This document shows positions 9,801 to 22,216 of a stretch of 64,000 nucleotides of DNA, one piece after another. The position numbers and the translations under genes are program-made. The number at the start of each line of letters is the position of its first letter. The stretch's first letter is position 1. Under the pieces are notes generated by a model. That model searched no databases. It worked only from the letters and a program-made list of their open reading frames with translations, and was not told where the DNA came from. The stretch covers positions 558,001 to 622,000 of the forward strand of contig OZ017746.1 of the NCBI GenBank assembly GCA_963969365.1, in the 5' to 3' direction. This DNA is from Asterochloris sp. CNOR1 (taxonomy: Eukaryota; Chlorophyta; Trebouxiophyceae; Trebouxiales; Trebouxiaceae).

Positions 9801-11876
9801 TCTGGTGAACCCCTAGCACTTGCTTGCCTCTCGTCCATTAGAGCTGGCCAGCCTGACGTCCCTTTCGGCGACGAATCCTCCCCTCAGAGAGGCGCCCTCC
9901 CCATAGAAGCACTCTATGGCGAGCAGGGGCACTGTTGTGCCAGGCTGCTGTAACCGGTGCAATGGGTACTGCTGTCCTGCCTTCCAGACCAGAATCTCGT
10001 TTGCACGGCCCTGCAGGTGGAAGCCCAGCAATGTCATCAGCTGCCAGCAGCCACGCCAGGGGCCTGCATGCCGAGAAGAGGGAATCATTGCTGCCTGGGA
10101 CTACAGGTTGGGGGGGTGGGCTCAATGCCATCAGACATGCTGTAGGTCCTGCTATGGCCATGAATAGCCAGAAAAGAGGCAACTGCTGCTCGCTGGGCTG
10201 GGCACTCTGGCCCAGTAGCCACTGCTGCTGCAGGCGCCATACAGGCGCCGCAGTGCATGCAGTGGTGTGACCGTCAGCACCGCAGGTCTCACAACGCTAT
10301 GCGCAGGCTGCAGTTGAGGGCGCATGACCTCGGCAGCCCTGTTGTGCTGCTGTCAGGCTCCCATGCAGAGGCCGGAGCAACACTCTGGCTACAGGTGCTG
10401 CAGGCTGCCTGCTCATAGAAAGACTTACCTGAGCGATGAACGGTAGGACCATGTCTGTGGCTCCTGCAGTGACCGCATATGGCTCGAAACGGCTGGCCGC
10501 AAAGTCCATCCAAAGGCAGGGTGCTGCGCTCATGGAGGCGTACACCTGCGCTTGCATAGAAGTGTGTCAGAGCTGGATTGGTCCACACGCCTTTAAGAGG
10601 CTGCTTAGCTGCTCTACATTCAGGTCCTGCAGCTGGCTGCCCCAGCGAGGGGATGGCTGAACACAGGGCCAGCACGCAGCATGCCACCTGTGACTTTCCT
10701 TGCTGAGGGTCGCAGCCCCAGCAGCTGTTGTCGCAAGGCTCTCACCTGCTCGCGGGAATCTGTAGGCAGCTTGACCAGGCAGAGCCTGTCTGAGTTCTTC
10801 TATTGAAGCAAAATTCTGACCTGCTCGCTGGAAGCTGTGGGCAGCTTGACCAGGCAGAGCCTGCCCGAATGCATCTGGTGACGCAAGGCTCTCACCTGCT
10901 CGCTGGCACCTGTAGGCAGCTTGACCAGGCAGAGCCTGTCTGAGCCTCCAGAGGGCCCCGCGCTGCGGCACTTGCAGGTCAGCAGGGCCCAGGAGCCCTG
11001 AATCAGCACCGGCGCCAGCGACTGGTGACGCTCCCAGCCCCCCTGCAGGTGTTAAGCGCTGCCAAATTGCGGTGCCAAGTGCTGGACTGGTGCGCTGTGG
11101 GCAGCAAAGCCTGCAGGTGCAATGAAGCCCTGCCAAATTGCGGTGCCGAGTGCTGGACTGGTGCGCTGTGGGCAGCATAGCCGGCACACCGACCATGAGT
11201 TTCTGGCTGATCCCGCACAGGAGGCTTGCTGACTGCAGTGTGGGCTGCATGGATGTGTCTATCTGTGAAGTCCTCCAGCAGAGCCTGGTGCGGCAGTCTT
11301 AGGAACTGTTGCTTGCTGGCGTGCAGGCATTGCTGTCAGGGCAGGGCATGACCCAGCGGCTAGTTCCACCAGGTGGGGAGAGCACTCAGGCAGGCGGCCA
11401 CCAAGGACACTGCCAGAGTACAGCCCAAGCTACAGGCAGCTCACCGCCTGGTGCATTGGCTGCCCCTCTGCTGGTGATGCGCTTTTCTGATGCAGCATTG
11501 TAGCTGCATGGTGCTGCACTGCGCACCTGCTGCAGGCCTGCACAGTACAGAAGCCGCTTGGTCTGCACCCTGCGACGCCTCCAAGGTATCTGAAGGCCCC
11601 TGGAAAGGAGCTTCTCACGCCACCCCTGGCCCCCACCTGCAGCCTCTGACAAGCAGAAGCGCTGCCTGCAGAGCTCCTGCCACCAGTCCTGGTTACGGAG
11701 CAGTAGGCACCGCCATTGCTTGCAGACGCCTGCATAGAGCAATGTAAACGTGAGTGTGCGCCATGCAGGCACACAAGTGTTTATCTGGGTTTACCTGCTG
11801 CATGCAGCAGGTCCAGTGCTGGCAGGTGGACAAAAATGCCCAGCAGAAGCTCATCTGGACATTGGCTGATGTCCAT
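6869..11876 (-). CDS. F-box protein with propeller-like segments, family not recognised
   Basis: The start is clear: ATG at 11876, MDISQCPDELLLGIFVHLPA, exon 11876-11795, joined in phase to an exon from 11729 reading GVCKQWRCLLLRNQDWWQEL. This is a complete F-box with its Trp-rich tail, so the protein probably docks substrates on an SCF ubiquitin ligase. Later segments look like beta-propeller strands: MDFAASRFEPYAVTAGATD (ending near 10435), GRANEILVW and LLAIECFYGEG (10080-9850), VFVWYALVTSSQPGLTLSVE (9550-9408), FTLAIGGRCGGLALVQVA (from 9292), a Gln/Ala/Ser-rich spacer (8980-8330), GTLLILHQADGSLIR ending at 7452, and the last exon 7292-6869 ending CDFCEFID. The last junction is phase-consistent. 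Middle exon borders are not solved, so a split into two genes is possible. Two tandem-repeat blocks (11188-11059, 10957-10741) lie inside. Confidence 0.6.
8191..8238. repeat. 24-bp tandem duplication
   Basis: Two adjacent near-identical copies begin GAAAGCCTGCCTAGCCA, at 8191 and 8215. They lie in probable intron sequence of the F-box gene. Confidence 0.7.
10741..10957 (-). repeat. Three tandem copies of a ~75-bp exon-end unit with splice donor
   Basis: Three consecutive units share GGCAGCTTGACCAGGCAGAG on the plus strand. On the minus strand each encodes RLCLVKLPT followed by three or four variable residues and EQ, and each ends in a donor-like CAG/GTSAGA. They look like serial duplications of one exon end of the F-box gene. 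Which copy is spliced cannot be told from the sequence. Confidence 0.75.
11059..11188. repeat. 71-bp tandem duplication
   Basis: Two copies starting CTGCCAAATTGCGGTGCC (11059 and 11130) continue through GCTGGACTGGTGCGCTGTGG with few differences. They lie inside the F-box gene, just upstream (minus strand) of the 75-bp repeat block. Confidence 0.8.
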
Positions 11877-12294
11877 CAAACTTGATCTTGCAGGATGCAA
11901 GTGAACAGCTCTTCACTACTGCATAGAGGTGCTTGGCAGAGCTGTCCTGCAGGCTGTCTACTGTAAGAGGCTTGGTGCAGCACTTCAGAACCACTCCTAG
12001 GCTGCTGCTTTCCTTCTTCCTGCTGGTGTACAAATAAATTAAGAACCTCATCATATGGCTCAGCACATATTGCCAGGGCTATCTGTGCAACTCATCAGCT
12101 GAGCCAACGAATGGAATGCCCACCCTTCCATGATTTTCGGTCTCTCCAGCTGGGTAGCTGGCAGCTGTGCCAAGGTCGATCTGGATGCCTATTATGGCAA
12201 GGTGAGGTCAGGGGTATCAATGATTGATGCATCGTTCTGCTTGAGCAACTCAATTGCGGCTCCTGATAGCATGCAGGGATGTGAGACATAAATA
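11877..12294. promoter_or_regulatory. Divergent intergenic region between F-box and CPSF-A-like genes
   Basis: The region is 418 bases between two outward-facing start codons. It presumably holds both promoters and 5' leaders. No recognised motif was found; it is locally more AT-rich (for example 11990-12060) than the flanking exons. Confidence 0.35.
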
Positions 12295-15200
12295 ATGGCA
12301 CTCGTGCACACACTGGTGCACTCAGAGGTGGTGTCTCACCTGGCAGGAGGCCACTTCAGGAAGCCAGATGTGTATGATGTCCTGCTGGGGCACACCACGA
12401 CCCTGCAGCTGCTGACTGTGCAGCCTGATGGCAGCCATGTCTGCGTCAGCAGGCAGCCGGCGCACGCAGTGATTCGAGACCTTGCTGTGCTGCCATGGAC
12501 GTGCAGCAATGCCGGCAAGGAGCTGGTGGTGAGTCTTGTAGCCCTGGATCTCTGGGCCTATTGCGGCTGGCCTTGCTGAGCAGAAGCTTGTGCTTGCTTC
12601 GAGCAGGCTGCTGCACATGCAAGTGCAAAGACCTCTACGCTTGGTGCCAGAGATGTTGCTGCTGAGCAGGCGATGATGCCTTGCAGGGCACTGATGTGGT
12701 TCTCATGCTGACGGAGGCAGGAGTGCTTTCTTGTCTGGCATACCACTCCCGGCTGTGCAGGTGTGCAAATGATGTAGGACGTACATTCCACCACCCTTGG
12801 GGGCTTGCTGCCTGGCTTGCTACGATGCTGCACGGCTCCTGTAACTGCATGCAAACTCACAGCTCCTGTGGCGTGCAGGTTTGTGCTTGTACAGCATATC
12901 GTGCTCGCAGATGCAGGTCAGATGCATGGCTTCCGCCTGGCTGTACGCCCTGACAGCCAGCAGGTGGCTGCAGCACTGGAGCATGGCCTGGTCGCAGTGT
13001 TTGCGGGAACTGCTGATGGAGACATGCCGCTGAGGGAGCCAGGCGCATACACGCATGCCGCTGTGCTGAGCGGGGTGCGCAGTCGTGCCTGCTTTGGGTG
13101 CACTTGTTTTCCATAGGGGCGCCACTGTCAGACTGACAGCGGGCAGGAAGCTGGTCTCCAGTTGAAGAAGGGTTTCAGCAGACTCATGTATTTCCACTGG
13201 CACGTCTGTGTCCAGTAGCATGCACGCAACACAGCACAGCTTTTGGCTTCGGTCCATGTAGCCAGTTTGTGTGCAGCAGCATACCGCAGGAGCTCATAGC
13301 AGACCATGCAGAACGCGCACTGACCTGCAGTCATGGCACAGTGGCTGGTACCTTTGTGCTCACCAGCATGCAGGGTGCAGCTCCTCATAGCCTGTAGCAG
13401 ACTGTGCACTGTCCTCAGGCACAGCATGACTGGTGCCTTGCCCAGCAGATGGTGGCCTCACCCCCACGACAGACTTTGTACCAAATCGCAGGCGTGCTGC
13501 CTCTGTGCGCAGCAATGGGCCACGCGCAGCATATGGCAGACAGTGCACTCACTTGCAGGCGTCAACCAGTTGGAACAAAGATGCTCCTGAATCACTCAAG
13601 CGGCGTGCTGCCATCTGGAGCATGTGCTGGGTCAGAGCTGGTGACGTACTGGATCATCGCCTCCAACAAGGGCACATTTGATGTCTTGATTGTCTGTAAC
13701 ACTTGTGGTCTATTTGCTATCTTGACTGGGCTGCATTGCAGAGGGCACACCAGTGTTGCTCCCTCCCCTAGTACATTCTGGCTCATGCAGCTTTGGTGGC
13801 CTTGCAGGTCTCCTGCCTGGAGCAGGATGGCGCCTGGCCCTGCTGGCTTCCACAGAGGACATATCAGATGGAAGCCCTGCACGTTTCATTGCCTGGCTGC
13901 ATGCACCTCCTGCTTTGCCAGCCTTGTATGGAGCAGCTGGCACCCTAAAGCTCGACTGCTTCACTCCAAACCAGACGGAGACGGCACACAGCATTTTGCC
14001 TGTGCCAGGGCATCCCTCAGGTGTGCTTCACCAGAAAGAGGCAGATTCTTGCTCTTCAAATCGTACTGCAGCTGCTCCTGCTCTGCGCTTTGCTGTATGC
14101 ACATGTCTGAACCCAGGGCAGCTCGAGCCCTGTCAGAGAACCCTCCACCATGCACCACTGTCCTCTGCAGGCCTCATATGCATTGCATTGCAGAAACTTT
14201 GAAAGGGGAGGAGAGTGCTAGATCTGCCTTCACCTGCAGATCTCCTGCTGTTAGCGTTGAAGTCCATTCAGAGACTTCCAGACTGTTTGGGCTGGCAGGA
14301 CCGCTTTCAAGGACCAGGTGGAGCTGTGCAGTGCTGCTTGGTGCAGTGTCGCTTCTGATCTATGCATTGGGGCAGACAGCTCGAGCTGTCATTCGAACTC
14401 ATCTCTCTACCTTGTGCTGCAGGCAAAGCAGAGCAGATCATCACTCCTCCAAGTTTCAATCAGAAACTTTCAGACAACTGGGTGCTCCTGCCTGGCGCTG
14501 CGTGCTGGCAGGACACAGGCTCTCAGGATGGAGCACAGTCTTTGCTGCTGCCAGGCACCGGCCAGACCTTACCTGCCATGAATGCTGACCTGGTGAGGGA
14601 CAGACATGCTTGCAGAGGTGCCCACCTTGTGCCAAGGGTAGCACAATTGGCCTGCTGACATGCCCAAGTCTGTTCCCAGCGGCCCGCGCTTCTGCCTCTC
14701 GAAATAGTGCCTAATGCTGCCTGCCATGGCTGCTATGCTGTTGTCCATAGCTGGCAATATTCCGCTGCAGCAATGGAAGGCGCTGAAGCCCTTTGTGCCC
14801 TTTGTGGTGGACGAGCGGCTTCTAGCTGAACATGTGCTATCCCAGAAGGCCCCAGCCATGGACGCTGATGCCACCTGTGCCCTGTGGCTGCCGTCTGGCG
14901 ACCTCCTGCTGGCCAGGCCGTACGGAGGCGTGGACCGCATACCTGCTGCGGTGCTGGCAGGCCCTTGCAGCGAGTGGCAGGCAGAGCCCCTGCTGGCACA
15001 GGCCGCGCCTCTGACCAGCTGCCTGACTGCTGACCTGGCCGATTTGGGCCATGCACAGGCAAGCAGGCTGCAGGGGTTTTGCTGTAGCAGTTGCTGTTGT
15101 GGGGTTTAGGGAAGGGGCACATTGGGTCTTGAGCAACCAGACTCCTCATGCTGGATCACCACATCTGGCAGCAGGCGGCGATAGCCCCCAAAGCAACCCA

Positions 15201-18200
15201 TGTCGCACAGCACTGCCAGGCTGCCAGGTTGTTGGGAGCCGTGTGCCCTCAGCCCTCCTGTGATGCTGGTGCAGGTCTATGGCGTCTGTCGCGGCCCTGT
15301 CGACCAGGCAGGAAGCATCAAGGTCATCTCGCCAGCCCGCCGAGTGGACACCCTGATGAGCACAGATGCCGACTTTGAGGGCATCACTGGCCTGTGGAGC
15401 CTGCCAGCGGAGCTCGGCGGGGATTCCCATGTGCTCGTCGTTCTCTCGTTCTTGGCTGGCAGCAGAGCCCTGACTGCAGGTGCAGGGGGCAGCCCCTTCG
15501 TGACTGCGGTGTGTCAGCTCCATGGCTGCCTGCCTGCCTGTGGCGCGGCTGGATGATGCCTGGGCCAGACTGCCAGCTTTCAGCTGTCGACCAGGACTGC
15601 ACAGTTCCACCCCTCTTCTGTGTAGGTACCACCTTTTCAGACGTCACAGACTCTGTGGGGCTGTGCCCCCACGAGACCACCATTTTCAGTGCATGCATTG
15701 CCCCCGCCATCATCGTCCAGGTCACTCCGCGCCGCATCCAGCTTTGCAACATCTCAGGCCTTGCAGCCAGCGCTTCAGCGGCAGGTGAGCTGCCCAGCTG
15801 AACACGGGCCTGTGCAGCTCTACCAGACTGTGCACCTGCAGCTGACGGTGCAGCAGCACGTAAGGTACACAGAGCCGAACTGCGCCATGCTCTCCGGTAT
15901 GGCTGCACATGTGCAGCTGACAGTGCAGCAGCCAGAGCATGCTCCTTGTGCTGATGGCATCTGCTGGGCACCTGCTCATGTCTCAGGCACTTTACTTGCA
16001 CCCAAGCAGTTTCTGTTGCTGCAGATGACGAGGATTTTGACGTCCCTCTGGGCAGGTCACGGGCACGCTATGACAGCAGCCTGTCACTGGCTGGCCTGGA
16101 CATCTCGCCCCCAGATGTCGACAGCACTGGAACCTCTGAGCAGGTGCAAGCATTGTCTGCCAGCTGCCCTCCCTCACAGAATCAAGCTGCTGGCATGTGC
16201 ACACCAGCGTGTGTCCTGCGGCAGTTGCAGGGCTGGCACATGGCCTCCTGCTCACCCTTTGATCACTGCCGCGCAGAGAAGCCCGATGGATTTTTGGACT
16301 CCAACCTCTGGTGCAAGCATCAGCGCAGCAGTGGCAGGCGATGGCCTGCTGATTGCCTGCTGCTCTGACTTCAAGGTGATGTGTCTTTACAACACTGCCA
16401 CCAGTGAGCATGGCAGCTGGAGGTGCCCACCCTGGCGTGCATGCGACGCTCAAGGTGCTAGCAAGGCCTTGATCTGCACTGCCTGCCTGAAGGTGCCCAT
16501 CTGCAATTGTGCCCACCTTGCCTTTCAGGGGTTGATGGCCCTCACAGCGGCTGAGCTTGGCACGCAGTCTCCACCTGGCAGCGGCCACCTGGCAGGCAAA
16601 CGCAAGCGCCAGCAGCGTCACTGGCAGCTGCACCTGGCTGGTCAGCAGTCCTTGCAGGCTGAGGCCTCCTGTTTGCACCTTGTAGGCAACAACAGCGCAG
16701 AGATTGCGGGTAAAGTCCTGCATGGAGAGCATCTTGCTTGCCTCCACGAATTGAAGGGGGTGGGAGAGGGGATACAGTCACTGCTGGATCTACTGGATTG
16801 CTTTTGGTGGAGTTTGCTGCTATGCTGTGGAGATCAGTGCATGCTGCCAGCTGTGACGACCTCCCTGCTCATGGCCACCAGTGCTGATGTCCAGACATTC
16901 CTCCTGCCTGCAGCTGATCAGAGCCCCTCATCAGCCATGCTTGCGGTGGGCACATACCAGCCTGCAGTGCAACTGCTGCAAGTCCAGACAGACCCGACCC
17001 ACCAGGAGGTCACCTTCGTACTACTAGCCAGCTTCTGCTTGTCCTCACTTCCTCAGCACTCAGCCGCCCACATCTCTAGCTTCCCTCCCTCAGATCAGCA
17101 GCCTGTCAGTCCTGCGCGCCCCAGTCATTCCAGTCAGACCCAGCAGACTCCGCAGAAAGCACCAGAGGCGCCAACATCCCCCTGGAAGGGCAGCTCGCCC
17201 CCCGCTGCAGCAGCAGGCAGCCTGACAGCAGCAGCGCTGGGGGACGTCCCTGCCGAGCAGGATGTGCCCGAGAGCGTTCAGCTGCTGCCACGGCCACCTG
17301 GCCACGCAGAGTGTCCCCACCTGCTGGTGGGGCTGCGCAGCGGCACCCTGATTCAGCTACAGGCAGATCATGCCCACACAGGCACCCTGCAGTCCCTAGC
17401 CAGGCTGTCCCTGGACCAGGAGCAGCAGGATCTCATGGAGGATGGGTCGGGTTCGCCTATGTCACAGCCCATGAACCTGAAAGGGGCAGATGACAGCTGC
17501 TGCGTCTTTCAGCATGCGCAGCAGCCAGGCCCTGAGCCTCCGCTGGGCGGCAGAGACCAGCCCATGAGGCTATGCTGCATGCTGCGGCGCCGGCTTGGGC
17601 TCACGCCGGTCACATTGGTGCCCCTGCCAGCTGCAGAAGGCCTGCGCAGCCCCAGCCTAGCTCTGTCAGACGGGCTCTCCCTGCTGGGCCAACACGCCGG
17701 CAGCGGGCGCGTTCTGTGCAGGCTTTTGGCTGTGCGGGGGGTGCAGCATGTGGCCCCGTTGTGGCAGCCTGCCAGCACCATGCAGAGCAGCGCGAACTCC
17801 AGGTGGGTGGGAAGACGAGCTCCAAGTTGTTTCCCTGTCAAACCTCAGCTTGTTTACAGCAGCAGCTCCACCTGCATCCTCATGTGCAGCAGAACTTCCA
17901 CCAGATGCTGACCCAAAACTGCCTGGTTGCCAGGGCTCTGATGTGGCAGCGCCAACCGTCTACAGCAGGGCTCCAGCCCATCCCTTGCTGAGCCCCCATT
18001 GCCGCTGCTGCAGGTTCACGCTGCTCTGCAGCCTGGAGGGTGGGCGCCTGCAGCTGGTGGACGTGCAGCCTCCGGGGCACCCTCACATTCGCACTCTGCC
18101 CCTGAGCGTGCAGCCCACCAAGGTGGTGTCCTACCGCCACAGCGGTCTTGTGCAGGAGAGCAGCCTGCCCCTGCTGCTGGTGCTGGGGTCACAGCGGGGG

Positions 18201-21200
18201 CGCTGTGAGGCCAAGGACAGCGCTCCCTTGCAGTGCCTGCTAGGGGTCCACCCCACCACAGGTGGGTGGTTCTGGAGGACTCCACACCAATCCTCTCTGT
18301 TGCTTGCTGCTTTTTCGGCAGGCTGTTGCTCACACTGGCGTGACAGATCATTTAGTTGACTGGATATAGAGGTGATGTGCTCAGCCTCTGTTTGACATAT
18401 GCCCTCTGTAACTGGCAGTGCCCCAGCGGGTGCAAGGGTGTCTTTCACGTACCTTGTGTGTGTAGCACAAGCGCCCTGATGTAGGCCCAAACCATGGCTG
18501 GATGGGAGGGTGGTGAGCTCAAACTATACAGCTTGGTGGCCTTCAGGCGCCTGCTGCCTGCAGGGGATGAGCAGCTGAGGCTGACCAGCGTGTTTGAGCC
18601 AGGGGAGGTGCCCACCTGCATCTGTACCTGGCAGCCCCACTTAGAGCTGCCCACGGCGTTTGTGAAGCTGCGGCTGAGGCTGGCAGGGCCTGTGGCTCAG
18701 CTGGTGGAGAGGGTCCAGTCCCAGGTCAGCAGTGCGGGGATCATTGCATGCTGAGGGGTGCAGTACGTGCAAGATCCCCCCTGGACTGGGCAGTGCCACG
18801 TGTAGGTTGGAAGATGACTTGCTGGCCCCCAAGCAAATTGACACGAGTGCATGCGCAATATCTCCACCACTGCCGAGATCTGGTGAATGCTCTGAGGTTC
18901 TGCATCACAGAACAGCTGTGTCACATCGCTTGCTGGCCTGCTGAGCAAGAGCTGCTGCTGGTAGCAAGGCCTGCTGCTGATGCTGCTGGAGCATCTGGTG
19001 AGTGCTGCGCACCCTGCATGTGGTAGTGACATTGTGCAGCTGGCGATAGCCTGCACCCTGATGGCTTGAGCTGGTACCTGCACGACCCGGCATCCAAGCA
19101 GTAGCGCATCCAGCGCAGCAATGCAGCCCCCAGCCTGGAACCATTGCCGCATTCCCTCTGAACCTGATGCAAATATGACTGCAAGCCCCGCAGTGATGAG
19201 GCCCCAGCCAGGGCTGCTGCCTCGCAATCCTGGGCAGCATCACCACTCACTGGTGCTGCCTGGCCTGATGCAGGGTGGCGGGCAGGCAGCCCATCTGGAC
19301 CTGCCCCCAGCCCTGCGCCAGCTGGTCAGGCAGATGGCCGAGGAGGTGGCAGGCATCCCAGCTGAGGTGCTGGAGAGCTCCACGCTGGTTGCAGTCGGCA
19401 CTTCGATGCATGCAGGGGAGGCGGCCAAGTCAGGGCGGCTGCAACTGCTGCGGCTGAGGCCGTACTGCTCAGAGGTTGGGGGCCAGCGCACCACAGGTTG
19501 GAAACATGTGCAATGCTTGAGCGTGTGCTGTTGGCACCTCTGTGCATGAAGGGGAGGCGGCCAAGATGAGATGGCTATACCTGAGGCTCTACTGCTCAGA
19601 ACTCAGGGTCATGTGCACTTCAGGTGGATGTGTGCAGTGCTGGAGACTTTACAGGTGACATCCATCATGCAGGCGTGCAGGCATGCTCAAGCGTGGGTGT
19701 GACACATGTTTACTACCGCCAGATCCTGCACATCAAGGGGCAGCTGTCAGGGGTAGCCCGTCCTGGCGAGAGCAGGCTTGGCCACCACTCGTGACCGCCT
19801 GCTGTGTGCTCATCTGCAGCTTAGGATGGAGAAGGACTAAACTGCTTGACACAACTCCTGACAAGTCTCATGCATGCACACGTGCAGCCTGGGATGTGGA
19901 GGTGGCTCACGTGCTCAACTTCCCAGACCCCGTCCATGCGGTTGCCCAGCACGGTGATTTGAGCCTGGTGGCAACGGTGGGCAGACGCCTGGTACGCTTT
20001 GAGCCCCTGCTGCTCAAGCAGCAGGGCCGGGAACAGACCTGGAGCCCCCGTGGCTTGGTGGGCAAGGGGGGCCTGGCTGAGGACGAGGTCGGCGATGAGG
20101 AGCCGAGTAGCAGCTGCAGCATGCTGCCCAGTGCTATGACAGTGCTGAAGGTCAACCTCTCAGGTGGGCAACAGCTCATCTGGTGTGCTGCTCTTTGCGG
20201 TGACTGTGCTGCAACCTGGCCGTCAGGTTGGCACCAGCTGCAGCATGCTGCCGCTGCCATGACCGTGTGAGGAAGTCCCTAAGCCCCCCTTCCCCCCCCC
20301 CCCCCGAGCGGGCAAGGGCTATGCACCAGCTGCAGCATGCTGCCAATGTGCTGACAGTACCCCCCAGGTGGACGTTGAGCCGCAGCATACCCCTTTGCAC
20401 AGTGAAGCAAGTGCAAATTGCACCTTCATAGGGCATCACCTGCTGCTTGATGAACCTGAAACATTGCCCCAAAGGTGGAGGAGAGCTTCACAAGGGGGTT
20501 GGTAGGGTGTCACACCTTCAACAGCGTCCAGTGAACTTTGGCGCTGCATGTGCCATGGCTTTTTTAGGGGTGCGCCATCTGATGTTCTGTCTGCAATGAG
20601 ATCAGCTGCTGCCCTGTGCAGGCTTCAGCCTGACGGCTGACGAGCACACCTCTGTTGTGATGTGCGAGGGCGAGCGTCAGAAGCCCGTCGCATCCAGTCT
20701 GCACAGCGCTTCGGTTATGGACTGCACGGTAAGGGCTGATACAGGACGGTGCACTTTCACTCCCAACCCAACAGACCTTGCTGCTTGGCACACAACGCCT
20801 CCTGGCAGAATGAGGCCATGCAGGGGTTCTCAAATCTGGTGTCAAGTGCACCAACTGATCACAGCGCAGGCCTACCTCACGTGTTTGCCTCCTGGCTGCA
20901 GTTCTCAGCAGCTCCTGGAGGCAATGCGGCGGGATCTGCGGTGTTTGCTGGTGGAGCAGCGTATGGGGAGGAGCTCCCCGGGGTGGCTGCTGTGACGGCG
21001 GATGGCACTTTAGTCGTGCTGACCAAGCCAGCTCTGGGGGCTGCCTGGAGCCCTGAGAGCAACCTGACAGCAGTGCTGCGGTGGTCCCTCCACGAGCCGG
21101 GGGTGCTGGTGCAGGCTGGCAGCCTGCAGAAGCCAATCGCTGGCATCGGCACAGACCAGTACAGCGCTGTCTGCCGCTGGCTGTGGCACAGGGCTGGCCA

Positions 21201-21901
21201 GACGCTGGAGCAGCTGCACGCCCTGGGCCTCTGCGGAGAGCAGGGCAACCCCCGGGCTGTGTCAGCCAGCGAGCAGTCTCAAGGCGCATCTGCAGGACCA
21301 AAGCAGGCTCATGGGCAGGCCCTGGCGCACCTGCTGAGGCTGAGGCAGCTGCTATGTGAGGATGATGCAGCATCTGCCCACGCACGGCAGTTGGGGCCAC
21401 ACAACGCCCCGGGCTCCATGCAGAGTCTGACAGCTGTGACACAGGGTGGGGCGCTGGTGGAGTGCAAGCGTCTCAGCAGTGCACAGCATGCCCTGCTGCT
21501 GGCAGTGCAGCAGGCAGCTGTGAAGGCCTCAGAGCTGAGGCCGCTGGGGGGCTTAGGGCTGGCCCAGGAGCAGGCCCCACATGCCCCAGGTGGGTCCATG
21601 CAAGCTGGCAAATGTCATGGCCAGCTTGGAGCTGCCAGCTTGGGGTAGCATCCGCACCGACTGGGGCCTGCGAGGTGTCTTGTCTGTGGCAAGCACCTTT
21701 TGCAAGGCCACGAGCTGTGCCAGACTCTGCCGTTGCTCTGGTGCAGAGGCGCTGGAGGCTCTGGACGGAGACTACCTGGAGCAAGTGTTAGACCTAGCTG
21801 CTACAGAACTGTCTGAACTTGTGCATGATGCTGCACACGTGCAGCCAGCAGAGGCCCACAGCTTGGACGAAGTCATCACCCTCCTGCAGGGAGTGCTTTG
21901 A
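12295..21901 (+). CDS. CPSF-A / SAP130-like WD-propeller protein (MMS1_N + CPSF_A family)
   Basis: This is one gene of more than 20 exons. Clear segments: 12295-12528 (start; HFRKPDVYDVLLGHTTTLQL, DLAVLPW), 12687-12760 (VVLMLTEAGVLSCLAYHSRL), 12879 to about 13070, 14755-15057, 15274-15478, 15626-15784, 18014-18260, 18494-18723, 19197-19497, 19891-20165, 20622-20730, about 20890-21590, and the end at 21748-21901. The N-terminus matches the MMS1_N part of the CPSF160/DDB1/SF3b130 superfamily. LGLTPVTLVPL, VQPTKVVSY, STLVAVGTSMHAGEA and GRLQLLRLR match the CPSF_A part, ending with the usual acidic helical tail. The closest fit I know is the plant CPSF-A-subunit protein of the At3g11960 type, not canonical CPSF160, SF3B3 or DDB1. 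The likely role is a scaffold in an RNA-processing or ubiquitin-ligase complex. Borders of the middle exons (13.1-14.7 and 16-18 kb) are not solved. Several introns contain copies of exon ends. Confidence 0.78.
19394..19610 (+). repeat. Exon end and degenerate intronic copy
   Basis: The end of a CPSF-A-like exon (19394-19480, encoding GTSMHAGEAAKSGRLQLLRL) is repeated in the next intron at 19531-19610. Blocks such as GGGGAGGCGGCCAAG and TACTGCTCAGA are shared. The copy is frame-disrupted. Confidence 0.75.
20107..20371 (+). repeat. Exon end plus two intronic copies and a poly-C tract
   Basis: The exon end at 20107-20167 (AGCTGCAGCATGCTGCC, encoding SSCSMLPSAMTV) recurs at 20231-20270 and 20321-20371. 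The last copy includes a CAGGTGG donor-like end. A C homopolymer lies between the copies near 20290-20305. Confidence 0.75.
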
Positions 21902-22216
21902 AAAACGAACTGCGCTGTGCTGAATGAAAACCTTTGACAAGCTTGGTGCTGTGCCTGAATGATGCAAAGATTCGCTGCAAGTCCCTCTCCCTGGACAGTT
22001 AGCTGCAAGTGCAGCAAGCACTTGACTAACCCAGCTGTCCCGGAAGTGACCCAGTGCAGCTTCAGGCCGCGGTCAGTCAGGCCTGAGGACCTGGTGCTTT
22101 GCAACTTCCTCTTTGACTGGGTCAAACCCGTGCCTGCGTGACATCTCACTTCTTTTCGCACCTCGACAGGCTCTCCGCTTCGCCGTTCAGCAACCAAGCA
22201 CCCAGATCCACCCAAC

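Noticed and set aside
11851-12066. Upstream minus-strand frame as the start of the F-box protein
   Set aside because: It is in a different frame from the F-box helix. The ATG at 11876 (MDISQCPDELLL) gives a natural F-box start in the correct frame.
15689-17911. A 740-codon uninterrupted plus-strand frame
   Set aside because: It crosses several introns of the CPSF-A-like gene. Its first part is out of frame with conserved exons (for example the acidic segment near 16023-16145), and only later parts coincide with real coding sequence.
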